A program made the translations under genes and the position numbers. Below are positions 1-8,573 of a stretch of DNA of 40,825 nt, piece after piece. Location of the stretch: assembly GCA_020692565.1 (NCBI GenBank), contig JAIMKJ010000040.1, positions 1 through 40,825 of the forward strand. Reading direction: 5' to 3'. The notes below the pieces were generated by a model, which saw only the letters and a list, made by a program, of their open reading frames with translations, had not been told where the DNA came from and made no database searches. The DNA is from Thermomonas sp. (GTDB taxonomy: Bacteria > Pseudomonadota > Gammaproteobacteria > Xanthomonadales > Xanthomonadaceae). Each line of letters opens with the position of its first letter. The stretch's first letter is position 1.

Positions 1-101
1 AACAGCATCTCGCCGGGATCCACCGAAAAGCTCACGTCCGCGAGCGCGACGTGGCCGCCGGGATACTGCTTGCTGACGTTGTCGAAGCGGAGGACGGTCA
101 T
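1..101 (-). CDS. ftsE: Cell division ATP-binding protein FtsE, N-terminal fragment
   Basis: Only the first 33 codons or so are inside the window; the gene runs off the left edge. The translation begins MTVLRFDNVSKQYPGG and continues with an ALADVSF segment and VDPGEMLF, the usual start of FtsE just before its Walker A loop. FtsE is the ABC ATPase that works with membrane protein FtsX at the divisome to control cell-wall hydrolysis. The A-loop aromatic (Tyr of KQYPGG), which stacks on ATP, is present. Walker A and all later motifs lie outside the window, so another small ABC ATPase cannot be fully excluded, but the N-terminal pattern is characteristic. Confidence 0.8.
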   Translation of the reverse strand, partial: MTVLRFDNVSKQYPGGHVALADVSFSVDPGEML

Positions 102-172
102 CGCGGAAGTATTGCAGAAGACGCCGCTTCGATGCGCCGCAGGTGTCGGCGCGCGTGGTCCGCTGCGGTGGT

Positions 173-203
173 GCATGCCCCGGCCACAACGACCGGGGCA
201 TGC
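173..203 (-). terminator. 11-bp perfect hairpin downstream of the secreted-protein gene
   Basis: The arms GCATGCCCCGG and CCGGGGCATGC (173-183 and 193-203) pair perfectly around a 9-nt loop. The hairpin lies about 45 nt past the stop of the minus-strand gene at 247-654 and upstream of ftsE. No T-run follows on either strand, so it may be a transcript-end stabiliser or a Rho-assisted stop rather than a classic intrinsic terminator. Confidence 0.45.
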
Positions 204-246
204 GTTCGCGATGACGTGCGGCCCCCATGTATCGGGCCGCGATGAC

Positions 247-654
247 TTACAGCAGCCCGGCGTAGACGCTGTTGGTGGAGCAGACGAACTGGCCGTTGCG
301 ATAGATCGTGGCGTAGCGGATGTAGTTGCCGGCGATGCCGCCCGGGTTGTACGACATGATCGTTTCTTCGTAGTTGCCGGCGACGTTGGCGAGGTGCTGG
401 CCGCTGCCGGTATCCCACACGCCGTTGCGCGTGCCGTGGAAATGCACTTCGAACGGTTTGACGGTGATCGGCGGATACGGGCCGAAGTCGAGGAACGAAA
501 CGAGTACGGAGAAGCCGAACTGTTGGCCGACGTGGACCGGATTGGTGCCGCTGGGGCTGACGAAACCCAGGGTGCAGGTGTAGTTCGCGGATGCCTGGCC
601 CGAGGCCAGTGCGCCGAGTGCCAGGACCGCGGCGAACAGAGGTTTCAGTGTCAT
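247..654 (-). CDS. Small secreted protein of unknown function
   Basis: A 135-residue protein. Residues 1-23 form a signal peptide (Lys at position 4, a hydrophobic Leu/Ala core, cleavage likely after ASA). The mature part is about 112 residues and rich in beta-forming and aromatic residues. It has two cysteines, one near the start (YTC) and one near the end (FVC), which could make a disulfide closing a single beta-sandwich. No family is recognised with certainty. Nothing in it resembles an enzyme active site. It is transcribed toward ftsE but separated from it by a strong hairpin, so it is probably monocistronic. Codon use looks like the host's. Confidence 0.7.
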   Translation of the reverse strand: MTLKPLFAAVLALGALASGQASANYTCTLGFVSPSGTNPVHVGQQFGFSVLVSFLDFGPYPPITVKPFEVHFHGTRNGVWDTGSGQHLANVAGNYEETIMSYNPGGIAGNYIRYATIYRNGQFVCSTNSVYAGLL

Positions 655-1176
655 GTATCACTCCATGTCATGGGATGCGGAAGAACCCTCTGGATCGGCA
701 TTCCGCCCGGGAACGGGTGGGCAGCATGCCAGCCCGCCCGGGACGAGGGGGAAGCCCCGGGTCGGGCTCGATCCGGCGGACCGGGATCGAGCGATGCGGG
801 TGCGACGGCGCCCGCATTGATCACTAGCGCAGTCCGGCGCCGGAGAGGATCACCGCAGTGGTCGTCGGGACAGGATGTCCGCAAGGACAGGAACCCCTGG
901 GCCTCGCAGGCTTCGGAGGCTGCCGACGCGGGTATCGGGCGTGCATCGAGGATGGAGGGTGCGCCGCTGCGGACGCATCGTTTGCGGATGCAGTGTTCCG
1001 GCGATCCGGGGCGTGAAAGGACAGCGTCTCACGAGGAAGACCGTGCCCGCCATGCGGATGGCGTCATGGCAGGGCGATTTGCCGAGGATGTATAGGGACG
1101 GTGAAACGCCTTCCGCCCGGGGCGGGGCGGACAGCGGTCATCCCTGCCGGGGCGTTGTCCCGACAGGGGCGGGACG
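655..1176. other. Non-coding interval with several inverted repeats
   Basis: About 520 bases with no convincing gene; the open frames here have no family resemblance and cover each other. It holds short palindromes, including arms GCTCGATCC and GGATCGAGC at 766-774 and 784-792, and ATGCGGG/CCCGCAT near 794-818. It must contain the promoter of the small secreted protein (minus strand) and the 3' end of the rhlB transcript. No RNA family was recognised. Confidence 0.5.
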
Positions 1177-2955
1177 TCAGTGCTGCGAGCGCGGGGGCTT
1201 GGTCACCAGCGATTTGAGCTTGTTGCCCAGGCGCGCGAACAGCGAGGGCTTCGATTCACCGGCCGGCCTGGCGGATTGCGTGCTGCTTGCCGAAGCACTG
1301 CCGACCGAGACCGGTGCCGGGGTTTCCAGCGCACGGACCGCCTGGTTGACAGGATTCGTGCCTTCGCCGCCGTCGATGCGCTTGCCGCCGCGACGCCGGC
1401 GGGGCTTGCGCGGTCCGCGCTCGCCGTCGCCAGCATTCGGAACGCCGGCAGCCGCGGCCTGCGTGGCAACGGGTTTGGCGACGGCAGGCTTCGGCGCGGC
1501 ATTGGGGTCGCGCGGCGGGCGCGGGGTGCGCTCGCGACGTTCGCCGCTGCCAGAACCACCGCCTGAGCCGCTGCCGGAAGAGCCCGAACGCGGCCCGCCG
1601 GAGCGGCCACCGGGGCCGCCGCTGCTGCGGCCACCGCTGCCGCTGCGACCGCCGCCGCGCTTGGCGTCGTCGGCCGCGCGGGCTTCGCGCGCTTCGCGGA
1701 AGATCGTGGTGAGGCTGTCGTCGCTGTCGCCTTCTTCGCCTTCGACCACCGCCGGGCGCTCGCGCTCCGGGCGCGGCAGCGCGGTCATCAGCTCGCGGGT
1801 GACCGGCTCGGACGGAATCTTCTGTTCGATGTAAGCCTCGATGTCGGGCAGCGACATCGCGTAGCGCTCGCAGGCGAAGCTGATCGCGTCGCCCTCCGCG
1901 CCCAGGCGCGCGGTGCGGCCGATGCGGTGGACGTAGTCCTCTGCATCGAACGGCAGGTCGTAGTTGTAGACGTGGCTCACGCCGTCGATGTGCAGGCCGC
2001 GCGCGGCCACGTCGGTGGCCACCAGCAGTTCGAGCTGGCCGGCCTGGAACTTCTTCAGCAGGCTTTCGCGCTTCTTCTGCGGCACATCGCCCGACAGCAC
2101 GCCGACGCGATAGCCGGCGCGGTCCAGCGCGCGGGCGACGCGTTCGACGAAGGCCTTGGTGTTCACGAACACCATCGTCCGCGCGCCTTCGCTGCGCGAC
2201 AGCAGGCCCAGCAGCAGCGGGATCTTCTCGTCGTCCGCCGGGTAGTACATCAGCTGCCGGACCTTCGAATTGGTGATGTACTCGCTCTCGACGACGATCT
2301 TTTCCGGATCGTTCATGTGCTCGTAGGCCAGCTCCAGCACGCGATGGCTGAGGGTGGCCGAGAACAGCAGGGTCTGGCGCTCGGTGCAGGCCGGCATGCG
2401 CCGCAGCAGGAAGCGGATGTCCTTGATGAAGCCGAGGTCGAACATGCGGTCGGCCTCGTCCAGCACGCAGACTTCGCAGGCGTGCAGACTGACGACCTTG
2501 TGCTGTTTGACGTAATCGATCAGCCGGCCGGGGGTGGCGATGATCACATCGGCGCCGGCCTGCAGCAGGGCGCGCTGCTTGTCGTAGTCCACGCCGCCGT
2601 AGACCAGGGCGAACTTCAGGCCGAGGTCGGCGCCGAACTTCACGGCATCTTTATGGATCTGGATCGCCAACTCGCGGGTCGGCGCCAGGATCAGCGCGCG
2701 CGGATCTTCGGGCTTGCGTTCGGCCAGGGCCGGGCGCGACAGCAGGCGGTTGATCACCGTCACCAGAAAGGCGAGGGTCTTGCCGGTACCGGTCTGGGCC
2801 TGACCGGCGACATCGCGGCCGGGCAGGGTCACCGGTAGCGTCAGTGCCTGAATGGGGGTGCAGCGGGTGAAGCCCGCGGCTTCGAGCCCGGCCAACAGCG
2901 CCGGATGCAGCTCGAAGGAGGAAAAAGTGATGTCGGTTAGGGGTTTATCGCTCAT
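1177..2955 (-). CDS. rhlB: ATP-dependent RNA helicase RhlB (DEAD-box)
   Basis: A DEAD-box RNA helicase of the RhlB type. The order is a Q-motif around residues 14-36, Walker A AQTGTGKT at 53-60, PTRELA, TPGRL, the DEAD box in [12 protein letters not shown], and then the second RecA domain with [11 protein letters not shown] and HRIGRTAR. In E. coli, RhlB unwinds RNA for the degradosome. This protein is 592 residues against about 421 in E. coli. The extra length is a C-terminal tail from about residue 430 that is acidic, then Gly/Ser/Arg-rich with repeated RSGG and SGSG units, then basic; such tails in helicases often bind RNA. The start at MSDKPLTD was chosen because this is the family N-terminus. 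A longer frame reading upstream to 3180 has no family resemblance and would run into the trxA promoter. Confidence 0.93.
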   Translation of the reverse strand: MSDKPLTDITFSSFELHPALLAGLEAAGFTRCTPIQALTLPVTLPGRDVAGQAQTGTGKTLAFLVTVINRLLSRPALAERKPEDPRALILAPTRELAIQIHKDAVKFGADLGLKFALVYGGVDYDKQRALLQAGADVIIATPGRLIDYVKQHKVVSLHACEVCVLDEADRMFDLGFIKDIRFLLRRMPACTERQTLLFSATLSHRVLELAYEHMNDPEKIVVESEYITNSKVRQLMYYPADDEKIPLLLGLLSRSEGARTMVFVNTKAFVERVARALDRAGYRVGVLSGDVPQKKRESLLKKFQAGQLELLVATDVAARGLHIDGVSHVYNYDLPFDAEDYVHRIGRTARLGAEGDAISFACERYAMSLPDIEAYIEQKIPSEPVTRELMTALPRPERERPAVVEGEEGDSDDSLTTIFREAREARAADDAKRGGGRSGSGGRSSGGPGGRSGGPRSGSSGSGSGGGSGSGERRERTPRPPRDPNAAPKPAVAKPVATQAAAAGVPNAGDGERGPRKPRRRRGGKRIDGGEGTNPVNQAVRALETPAPVSVGSASASSTQSARPAGESKPSLFARLGNKLKSLVTKPPRSQH

Positions 2956-3212
2956 GCTCTGGCATTGGATGCGGGCCGGCGCGACGGCGGGAAGCCGGTG
3001 CTCGCGCTTGCGTGGGAAGTCGCGGGGCAGCAGACTGCCGGCCTCTGCGATGGGGTGCTCGGCTTCGGGAGTGCTCCTCAGAGAGCGGGCCCCTTGAAGC
3101 CGGCGATGCAAGCCCGCAGTGTAACAGCCTATCGCCAGACCGCCCCGGTCGGGCCAGACCCGTCCACCCCGACGCGCCATTCCCGGCCCGTCCGTACTCT
3201 CCGGAGACTCCC

Positions 3213-3539
3213 GTGAGCGACAAGATTTCCCATGCCACCGATGCCGATTTCGACGCGCTCGTCCTGCAGTCCGACGTGCCGGTGCTGGTCGATTTCTGGG
3301 CCCCCTGGTGCGGCCCCTGCAAGATGATCGCGCCGGTGCTCGACCAGCTCGCCGACGAATACGACGGTCGCGCCAGAATCGTGAAGGTCGACGTGCAGGA
3401 TCATCCGAACCTCGGCCGCCGCTTCAACGCCCGCAGCATCCCGATGCTGCTGATGTTCAAGGGCGGCCAGGTCCACGGCACCCAGATCGGCGCAGTCGGC
3501 AAACCGCAGCTCGCCCAGCTGATCGACAAGGCGCTCTGA
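3213..3539 (+). CDS. trxA: Thioredoxin
   Basis: A 108-residue thioredoxin, normal length. The active site WCGPC is at residues 32-36, the buried Asp is at 27 (VDFWAPW), and the cis-proline is in SIPMLLMF near residue 76. It reduces protein disulfides in the cytoplasm and is recharged by thioredoxin reductase. Translation starts at GTG: GGAG at 3203-3206 sits 6 nt upstream, and the family sequence begins SDKI. The upstream in-frame ATG at 3012 would add 67 residues with no thioredoxin resemblance. The gene is divergent from rhlB and precedes rho on the same strand, with a strong hairpin in between. Confidence 0.97.
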   Translation: MSDKISHATDADFDALVLQSDVPVLVDFWAPWCGPCKMIAPVLDQLADEYDGRARIVKVDVQDHPNLGRRFNARSIPMLLMFKGGQVHGTQIGAVGKPQLAQLIDKAL

Positions 3540-3547
3540 GCGCCCTT

Positions 3548-3572
3548 GGACGCCCCCGACCCGGGGGCGTCC
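3548..3572 (+). terminator. Hairpin after trxA
   Basis: A perfect 11-bp stem (GGACGCCCCCG / CGGGGGCGTCC) with a 3-nt loop starts 8 nt after the trxA stop. It lacks a T-run, so it may act as a 3'-end stabiliser or an imperfect terminator that lets some transcription reach rho. Confidence 0.6.
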
Positions 3573-3769
3573 AGCGCCGAAGACGCCCGCACCCCCGGCC
3601 GCGGGCATGAACCCGACTTCAGCCCGACGCTTGCCGCCGCGGCGCGCGGGTGCTAGCTTCTAGGCGAACGACGCGCCACTGGCGCCGCACCTTCCCGTCT
3701 TAACCGACCACCCACTCCCTGACACCGTCCGCAGCACCGCGGACGCTCGCAGCCGCGAGGATTTCCGCT

Positions 3770-5686
3770 TTGTCCGACCAGACTCCCGAATCCGGCGATA
3801 CCGCCGTGAAGCGCGTGCGCAAGCCGCGCGCACCCAAGACCGCCGCCGTCCAGACCAGCATGCCGCTGCCTGAAGCACCGCAACCGGTCGCTCCACCACC
3901 ACCAGCGCGCGCTCCGGCGCCGGCATCGCCGCCAGCCGCCGCGTCGCCGCCGCCGGTCCAGCCGGCCAGCCCACCGCCAGCCGCACCGGCGGAGCCGCAG
4001 GCCCAGCCGCCGCATTCAGCACCGCAGGCAGATGCCGGCGGTCAGCCTTCCGCACAAGGTGGCCAACACGGCAACCAGCAAGGCAACCAGCAGCAAGGCA
4101 ACCCCCAAGGCGGTGGCCGACAGGGCCAGCCGCAGGGCGGCCAGCAGGACCGCGCTCCACAGGCCGCCGACGGCAATGCCGGGCAGGGCCAGGGCGGCGA
4201 AGGCCAGCAGCGCTTCAATAACAACGGCAATAACAACAACGCCAACAACAACAACCGCCGCGACCGCTTCCGCAACCGCCGCGACCGTTTCCGCGGCCGC
4301 GACGAGCAGGGCAACGAGCAGGGCAACGAGAACGGCGGCGACAACATCAGCCAGGAGGCCGGCAGCTTCCAACAGCAGCAGTTCGTCGCGCGGCCGATGG
4401 TCGGCGTGCCCGAGGGCTTCCCGCAGTATTCGCTGAGCGACCTCAAGCGCATGCCCACGCCGAAGCTGCTCGACATCGCCGAGCAGTTGAACATCCACGA
4501 AGGCGTGGCCCGCGCGCGCAAGCAGGACGTGATCTTCGCACTGCTGAAAGTGCTGACCCGCCACGGCGAAGGCGTCGCTGCCGACGGCGTGCTGGAAATC
4601 CTGCCCGACGGCTACGGCTTCCTGCGCGCCGCCGAAGCCAGCTATCTCGCCGGCCCGGACGATGTCTACATCTCGCCCAGCCAGATCCGCCGCTTCAATC
4701 TGCGCACCGGCGACGACCTCGCCGGCCGCATCCGCTGGCCGAAGGACGGCGAACGCTACTTCGCGCTGGCCGTGGTCGACACCATCAACGGCGAACCGCC
4801 GGAAGCGTCGAAGAACAAGGTCCTGTTCGAGAACCTCACGCCGCTGTTCCCGCGCCGCCGCTTCAAGCTGGAACGCGGCGACGGCAGCACCGAGGACATC
4901 ACCGGTCGCATCCTCGACCTGATGGCGCCGCAGGGCAAAGGCCAGCGCGCACTGATCGTCTCGCCGCCCAAGGCCGGCAAGACCATGATGATGCAGCAGA
5001 TCGCCAGCGCCATCACCTACAACCACCCCGACGTGCACATGATCGTGCTGCTGGTGGACGAGCGTCCGGAAGAAGTCACCGAAATGCAGCGCACCGTGCG
5101 CGGCGAAGTGGTGAGTTCCACCTTCGACGAGCCCGCCGCGCGCCACGTGCAGGTCGCCGAAATGGTGATCGAACGCGCCAAGCGCCTGGTCGAGCACAAG
5201 AAGGACGTCGTGATCCTGCTCGACTCGATCACCCGTCTCGCCCGCGCCTACAACAACGTGGTGCCCAGCTCCGGCAAGGTGCTGACCGGCGGCGTCGACG
5301 CCAATGCCCTGCATCGTCCGAAGCGTTTCTTCGGCGCCGCGCGCAACGTCGAGGAAGGCGGCTCGCTGACCATCATCGCCACCGCGCTGGTCGACACCGG
5401 CAGCGCGATGGACAAGGTGATCTACGAAGAGTTCAAGGGCACCGGCAACTCGGAAATCCACCTCGACCGCCGCATCACCGAGAAGCGTGTCTATCCCGCG
5501 ATCGCGGTGAACATGTCCGGCACGCGCCGCGAAGATCTGCTGATCGAACCGGATCTGCTGCAGAAGATCTGGATCCTGCGCAAGCTGCTGCACGGCATGG
5601 ACGAAATCGCGGCGATGGAATTCCTGCTCGACAAGATGAAGACCACCAAGTCGAACGACGAATTCTTCACCTCGATGCGGCGCTGA
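3770..5686 (+). CDS. rho: Transcription termination factor Rho with a long Q/N-rich N-terminal insertion
   Basis: Hexameric RNA helicase that ends transcription. The C-terminal 420 residues are canonical: cold-shock RNA-binding fold with GYGFLR and [10 protein letters not shown], Walker A PPKAGKT at 399-405, DERPEEV, the Q-loop/R-loop segment with [15 protein letters not shown], and the conserved end [11 protein letters not shown]. The protein is 638 residues against about 419 in E. coli. The excess is N-terminal: Pro/Ala-rich at 32-85, Gly/Gln-rich at 90-147, an Asn run at 150-162, basic RDRFR repeats at 163-178, and another Q/N/E stretch to about 204. Translation starts at TTG: GAGGA at 3757-3761 is 8 nt upstream, and the encoded [20 protein letters not shown] resembles related Rho proteins. 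A TTG start fits limited synthesis of a self-regulating protein. Confidence 0.97.
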   Translation: MSDQTPESGDTAVKRVRKPRAPKTAAVQTSMPLPEAPQPVAPPPPARAPAPASPPAAASPPPVQPASPPPAAPAEPQAQPPHSAPQADAGGQPSAQGGQHGNQQGNQQQGNPQGGGRQGQPQGGQQDRAPQAADGNAGQGQGGEGQQRFNNNGNNNNANNNNRRDRFRNRRDRFRGRDEQGNEQGNENGGDNISQEAGSFQQQQFVARPMVGVPEGFPQYSLSDLKRMPTPKLLDIAEQLNIHEGVARARKQDVIFALLKVLTRHGEGVAADGVLEILPDGYGFLRAAEASYLAGPDDVYISPSQIRRFNLRTGDDLAGRIRWPKDGERYFALAVVDTINGEPPEASKNKVLFENLTPLFPRRRFKLERGDGSTEDITGRILDLMAPQGKGQRALIVSPPKAGKTMMMQQIASAITYNHPDVHMIVLLVDERPEEVTEMQRTVRGEVVSSTFDEPAARHVQVAEMVIERAKRLVEHKKDVVILLDSITRLARAYNNVVPSSGKVLTGGVDANALHRPKRFFGAARNVEEGGSLTIIATALVDTGSAMDKVIYEEFKGTGNSEIHLDRRITEKRVYPAIAVNMSGTRREDLLIEPDLLQKIWILRKLLHGMDEIAAMEFLLDKMKTTKSNDEFFTSMRR

Positions 5687-5754
5687 CAGCTTGTGCCATC
5701 CCGAACCGGCGCAGCCGTGTGAGGGACCTGCTGTTTCGCTTCAGGTCTAAAACG

Positions 5755-5783
5755 AACGCCCCGCATCGCGGGGCGTTTGCGTT
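5755..5783 (+). terminator. Intrinsic terminator of rho
   Basis: A 10-bp stem (AACGCCCCGC / GCGGGGCGTT) with a 3-nt ATC loop begins 68 nt after the rho stop and is followed by a short T-rich stretch (TTGCGTT). Confidence 0.8.
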
Positions 5784-6299
5784 GTGTCCCGCACGGTCGC
5801 TGCCGCCTCGCTGCGATCTGCTGCGTTTCCATCGACACGATCAATCATGTCGAGAACGCCATCGCCGCCGCGGACGTGGCATGATCCATGCACGATTCAG
5901 GCCGAACAGGATGTCAGCCGATGGAACCGAACCCGCGCCTTTCCTGGGCCTTGTTGCGCCGCAGCGCCGATAGCGGCCGGCCGGTATACGTGCCCCGCAT
6001 GCGCATCCGCGTTGGCATGTCGCCGCCTCGGCTGGCGGCGCTTCCGCGCAATTGTTGCGCATGGACCCAAGGCACGCCGTTTCGATATTCGACGCTTCGA
6101 CACGCGATGCTTCGACACGCGCCACGCCAGCGCCTGCCGCACGGTACCCGCCATCGGCCCGACCGGATCGCGCGCCACCGACGCATGCGTTGAAACATTC
6201 CGTCCGCCATCGCGGCGGGCGGGCATTCCCGCGCAGACCGCGCCCCGCCCCGGGAAGGGGCGTCCACCCGCAGCACTGTCAACGACAGGGGAGTCCCGC
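5784..6299. other. Non-coding leader region before the lectin gene
   Basis: About 515 bases between the rho terminator and the lectin-fusion gene. Open frames cross it but none has a recognisable product. It contains a short tandem duplication: GCTTCGACACGCG occurs at 6094-6106 and 6109-6121, period 15. It presumably carries the promoter and 5' leader of the lectin gene. No riboswitch family was recognised. Confidence 0.5.
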
Positions 6300-7688
6300 A
6301 TGACCGCTGTATCCATCCAGAGCCAGGCCTTTACCGTACAAGCGACCCAGCCGTGGCAATCCACCGGCGTCGCCATCCCGCCCAACGTCGCGGTGACCAT
6401 CGCCTATCAGAGCGGTCTATGGACCGCCGATCCGCCGACCAACGACGGCCAGCCCTACGACGCTGCCGGTTGCCCCAATATCACCGTGCCCGCGGACCAG
6501 CCGTTGTATCCGATCACCGGCGTGGCGATGGGCGCGCTCGTCGGCCGTCTCGACGGCGGTGCGCCGTTCCTGGTCGGCGACGGCCCGTACACCATCCTCT
6601 CCGCCAGCGGCGGCGCTCTCGAGTTGTGCATCAACGACGACTTGACCGCAGCCTACGGCGCCGGCCTTGCCGACAACATCGGCAGCGTCACCGTCTACAT
6701 CTATCCGGCCAACACCCCGCCCGACACGTCGGTGCCGCTGGCCACCGATCCCGCGCAGGCCTCGCCCGGCGTGCCGCTGTCGCTGCTCGGCCCGTTGCAG
6801 TATCTGATCGGCACCTGGACCAACCAGAACCTGCCGGGCACCTCGCGGGGCGGGCGTGAGAATCCGTACTCCTACAACGTGATGCCGCTGCCGCAGGTCG
6901 ATCCGAGTTCGCCCTATGGCTACATCCTCAAGAATTTCTCGTACTACGAGGAACTCACCTTCACCGCGATCCACGGCAACGCGCCGAACCGCGGCGGCAC
7001 CGGCCAGCAGGTTTCCTACACCCTGTTCTACGAACAGCGCGTGTTCTTCGGCGAGGGTCCGAACAAGGACGCGCTGGTGCATGCCGAAAACGGCTCGCTG
7101 TTGTTGCTGCTGGATTCGCTGCAGCCGCTCGGCCCTTACGGCAACGGCGAACACCTCGGTCTCGGCAACCAGGTGGTTCCCGGCACCGTGCCGACCCAGC
7201 AGTACAATTTCGTGAAGCAGGTCGCGGTGCCGCACGGCAATTCGATCCTCGCGCTCGGCACCTACAGCGACGCGGTCAACCGCGGCAGTGGCGTCCCGGT
7301 CATTCCGACCCCGGTGATCCTGCCGGTCGGCGTCAACACCGACGCCTACAAGGCGCTCAGCCCGGTGTCGAACCCGCAGCCGGCGCTCACCGCCGATCCC
7401 AACCAGGTGTTGCGCGATGCCCTGACGGCGCGGCCGTGCACGCACTTCCTGCGCATCGACGTCAGCACCCAGCCGCCGCCGGGTGCGATCACCAACATCG
7501 GATACGAACAACAGCACGCCAACGTCAGCCGCTACGACTTCACCTACTGGCTCGAAGCCTTCGTCGGCGGCGACGATTTCACCCAACTGCAGTACAGCCA
7601 GACCATCGAACTGCAGATTCCGATCGGGGGGCAGACCATCACCTTCCCGCATGTCACCGCCAACACCCTGACCAAGGTGTCGGGCTAG
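6300..7688 (+). CDS. LecA (PA-IL)-like lectin domain fused to a heme/FABP-like beta-barrel domain
   Basis: A 462-residue protein without a signal peptide. Residues 15-136 resemble the Pseudomonas galactose lectin LecA: WQSTGVAIPP, a GLW segment, MGALVGRLDGG, VGDG and INDDL followed by LADNIGSVTVYI. The Asp of IND and the Asp-Asn of ADNIGS (about 113 and 125-126) match the calcium/sugar-site positions of LecA. After a Pro/Ala linker, residues 160-462 begin GPLQYLIGTWTNQ and carry APNRGG, LVHAENGSLLLLL and AVPHGNSILALGT. These resemble the heme-binding/FABP-like beta-barrel (nitrobindin-related) proteins. GGGGAG at 6288-6293, 6 nt upstream, sets the start. LecA itself leaves the cell without a classical signal, so lack of one here is not against an external role. 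The ligands and the fusion's function are unknown. Confidence 0.75.
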   Translation: MTAVSIQSQAFTVQATQPWQSTGVAIPPNVAVTIAYQSGLWTADPPTNDGQPYDAAGCPNITVPADQPLYPITGVAMGALVGRLDGGAPFLVGDGPYTILSASGGALELCINDDLTAAYGAGLADNIGSVTVYIYPANTPPDTSVPLATDPAQASPGVPLSLLGPLQYLIGTWTNQNLPGTSRGGRENPYSYNVMPLPQVDPSSPYGYILKNFSYYEELTFTAIHGNAPNRGGTGQQVSYTLFYEQRVFFGEGPNKDALVHAENGSLLLLLDSLQPLGPYGNGEHLGLGNQVVPGTVPTQQYNFVKQVAVPHGNSILALGTYSDAVNRGSGVPVIPTPVILPVGVNTDAYKALSPVSNPQPALTADPNQVLRDALTARPCTHFLRIDVSTQPPPGAITNIGYEQQHANVSRYDFTYWLEAFVGGDDFTQLQYSQTIELQIPIGGQTITFPHVTANTLTKVSG

Positions 7689-7711
7689 TCGCGGAACGGA
7701 TCGCGACGATA

Positions 7712-7786
7712 TCGCGGACGGCGCCCGTGCGCCGTCCGCGACCGGAAATCAGTGGGGAAGCGAGTCCGGGCATGTGCCGGACTCGC
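7712..7786. terminator. Two strong hairpins between convergent genes
   Basis: The first hairpin has a perfect 13-bp stem (TCGCGGACGGCGC / GCGCCGTCCGCGA, 7712-7724 and 7729-7741) with a 4-nt loop. The second has a 10-bp stem (GCGAGTCCGG / CCGGACTCGC, 7760-7769 and 7777-7786). They lie between the lectin-fusion gene (plus) and the helical membrane protein gene (minus) and probably end both transcripts. No T-run is seen on either side. Confidence 0.6.
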
Positions 7787-7827
7787 GACTCGAACACCGC
7801 ACGCGATGCGCGTTGTCCGGCCCGTCG

Positions 7828-8475
7828 TCAGGGTGCCGGTGGGCGCTGCGTGCCGTAGGTCGCCTGGCGCGCTTCCTGCAGGCGGACGCGCAGATAGTCG
7901 TCGCGGCTCATGCCGCCGGGGTAGTGCGTCATCGCCATGACGTCCGAGATGATCTGCGCCTCGCGGGCTTTGTATGCCTGGAACCCGGCGTCCTGGCGTT
8001 GCTGTTCCTCGAAGGCCGCCTGCCGCACGGCCGTCTGTTGCCGATAATGGTCCACGAGTGCCTGCGATTGCCGGATGCGTTCGGCCTCGTCCTGCACCGC
8101 GGCCTCGATCAGGCTCACGCGCAATACCACGCTCTCGCCCGCCGAGAGTTCTCGCGCCTGTTCGCGCTGATCGATCTCGCGACCGATGGCGCGCGCCTGC
8201 TCGCGCCGCGTGTTCTCGTCGAGCGTGTGCGCATCGCGCAGGAATGCACGTGTTCGTTGTTCGAATGCCAGACGGCTGCGGTACGCCCGGGCCTCCGGAC
8301 TTGCGGCCAGTGCCGCCTGTGCGGGATCGCCTGCGGCTGGCGTCGGCGGCATGCGGCTGTCCGCAGGCGTGGAAAGGGTCTCGGTGGAAACGTCGTTGCG
8401 GTGTCGCGACATCCACAGTGCGATCGCCAATGCGGCCGCGATCGCCAGGCCGATGTGAACGGGTTTGATCTTCAT
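7828..8475 (-). CDS. Membrane-anchored helical protein, possible lipase-chaperone-like foldase
   Basis: A 215-residue protein. An N-terminal membrane helix (about residues 8-22, MKIKPVHIGLAIAAALAIAL) is followed by a Pro/Ala linker and then an almost wholly helical, charged domain rich in Gln, Arg and Glu (FEQRTRAFLRDAHTLDENTR and on). This layout - one membrane anchor, variable linker, extended alpha-helical body in the periplasm - is that of lipase-specific foldases (Lif). The gene lies directly downstream of a secreted serine hydrolase on the same strand, as Lif genes do. The RxxFDY signature of Lif was not found, so the assignment is by architecture and context. The start at 8475 is the best-placed ATG; no ideal ribosome site is seen, and an upstream GTG or ATG is possible. 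Confidence 0.5.
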   Translation of the reverse strand: MKIKPVHIGLAIAAALAIALWMSRHRNDVSTETLSTPADSRMPPTPAAGDPAQAALAASPEARAYRSRLAFEQRTRAFLRDAHTLDENTRREQARAIGREIDQREQARELSAGESVVLRVSLIEAAVQDEAERIRQSQALVDHYRQQTAVRQAAFEEQQRQDAGFQAYKAREAQIISDVMAMTHYPGGMSRDDYLRVRLQEARQATYGTQRPPAP

Positions 8476-8526
8476 GATGGGTGGCGCAGATATTCCTGCA
8501 CAGGCATTCCTTGAATCGAGAGCGTC

Positions 8527-8559
8527 TCCCGGCGGGCCCGCAACGCGGGTCCGCCGGGA
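8527..8559 (-). terminator. 15-bp hairpin between hydrolase and foldase-like genes
   Basis: The arms TCCCGGCGGGCCCGC and GCGGGTCCGCCGGGA form 15 pairs (one G-U) around an AAC loop. The hairpin starts about 15 nt after the hydrolase stop and ends about 50 nt before the next start. There is no T-run, so it may reduce rather than abolish transcription of the second gene, or protect the hydrolase mRNA. Confidence 0.55.
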
Positions 8560-8573
8560 AACCGCATGGACGA

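Noticed and set aside
3012..3212. N-terminal extension of thioredoxin by 67 residues
   Set aside because: The extension overlaps the promoter region shared with rhlB and has no thioredoxin character; the GTG at 3213 has a good ribosome site.
4016..5593. Long antisense frame opposite rho (525 codons)
   Set aside because: A shadow of the high-GC codon pattern of rho; no family resemblance and low-complexity His/Val/Ala content.
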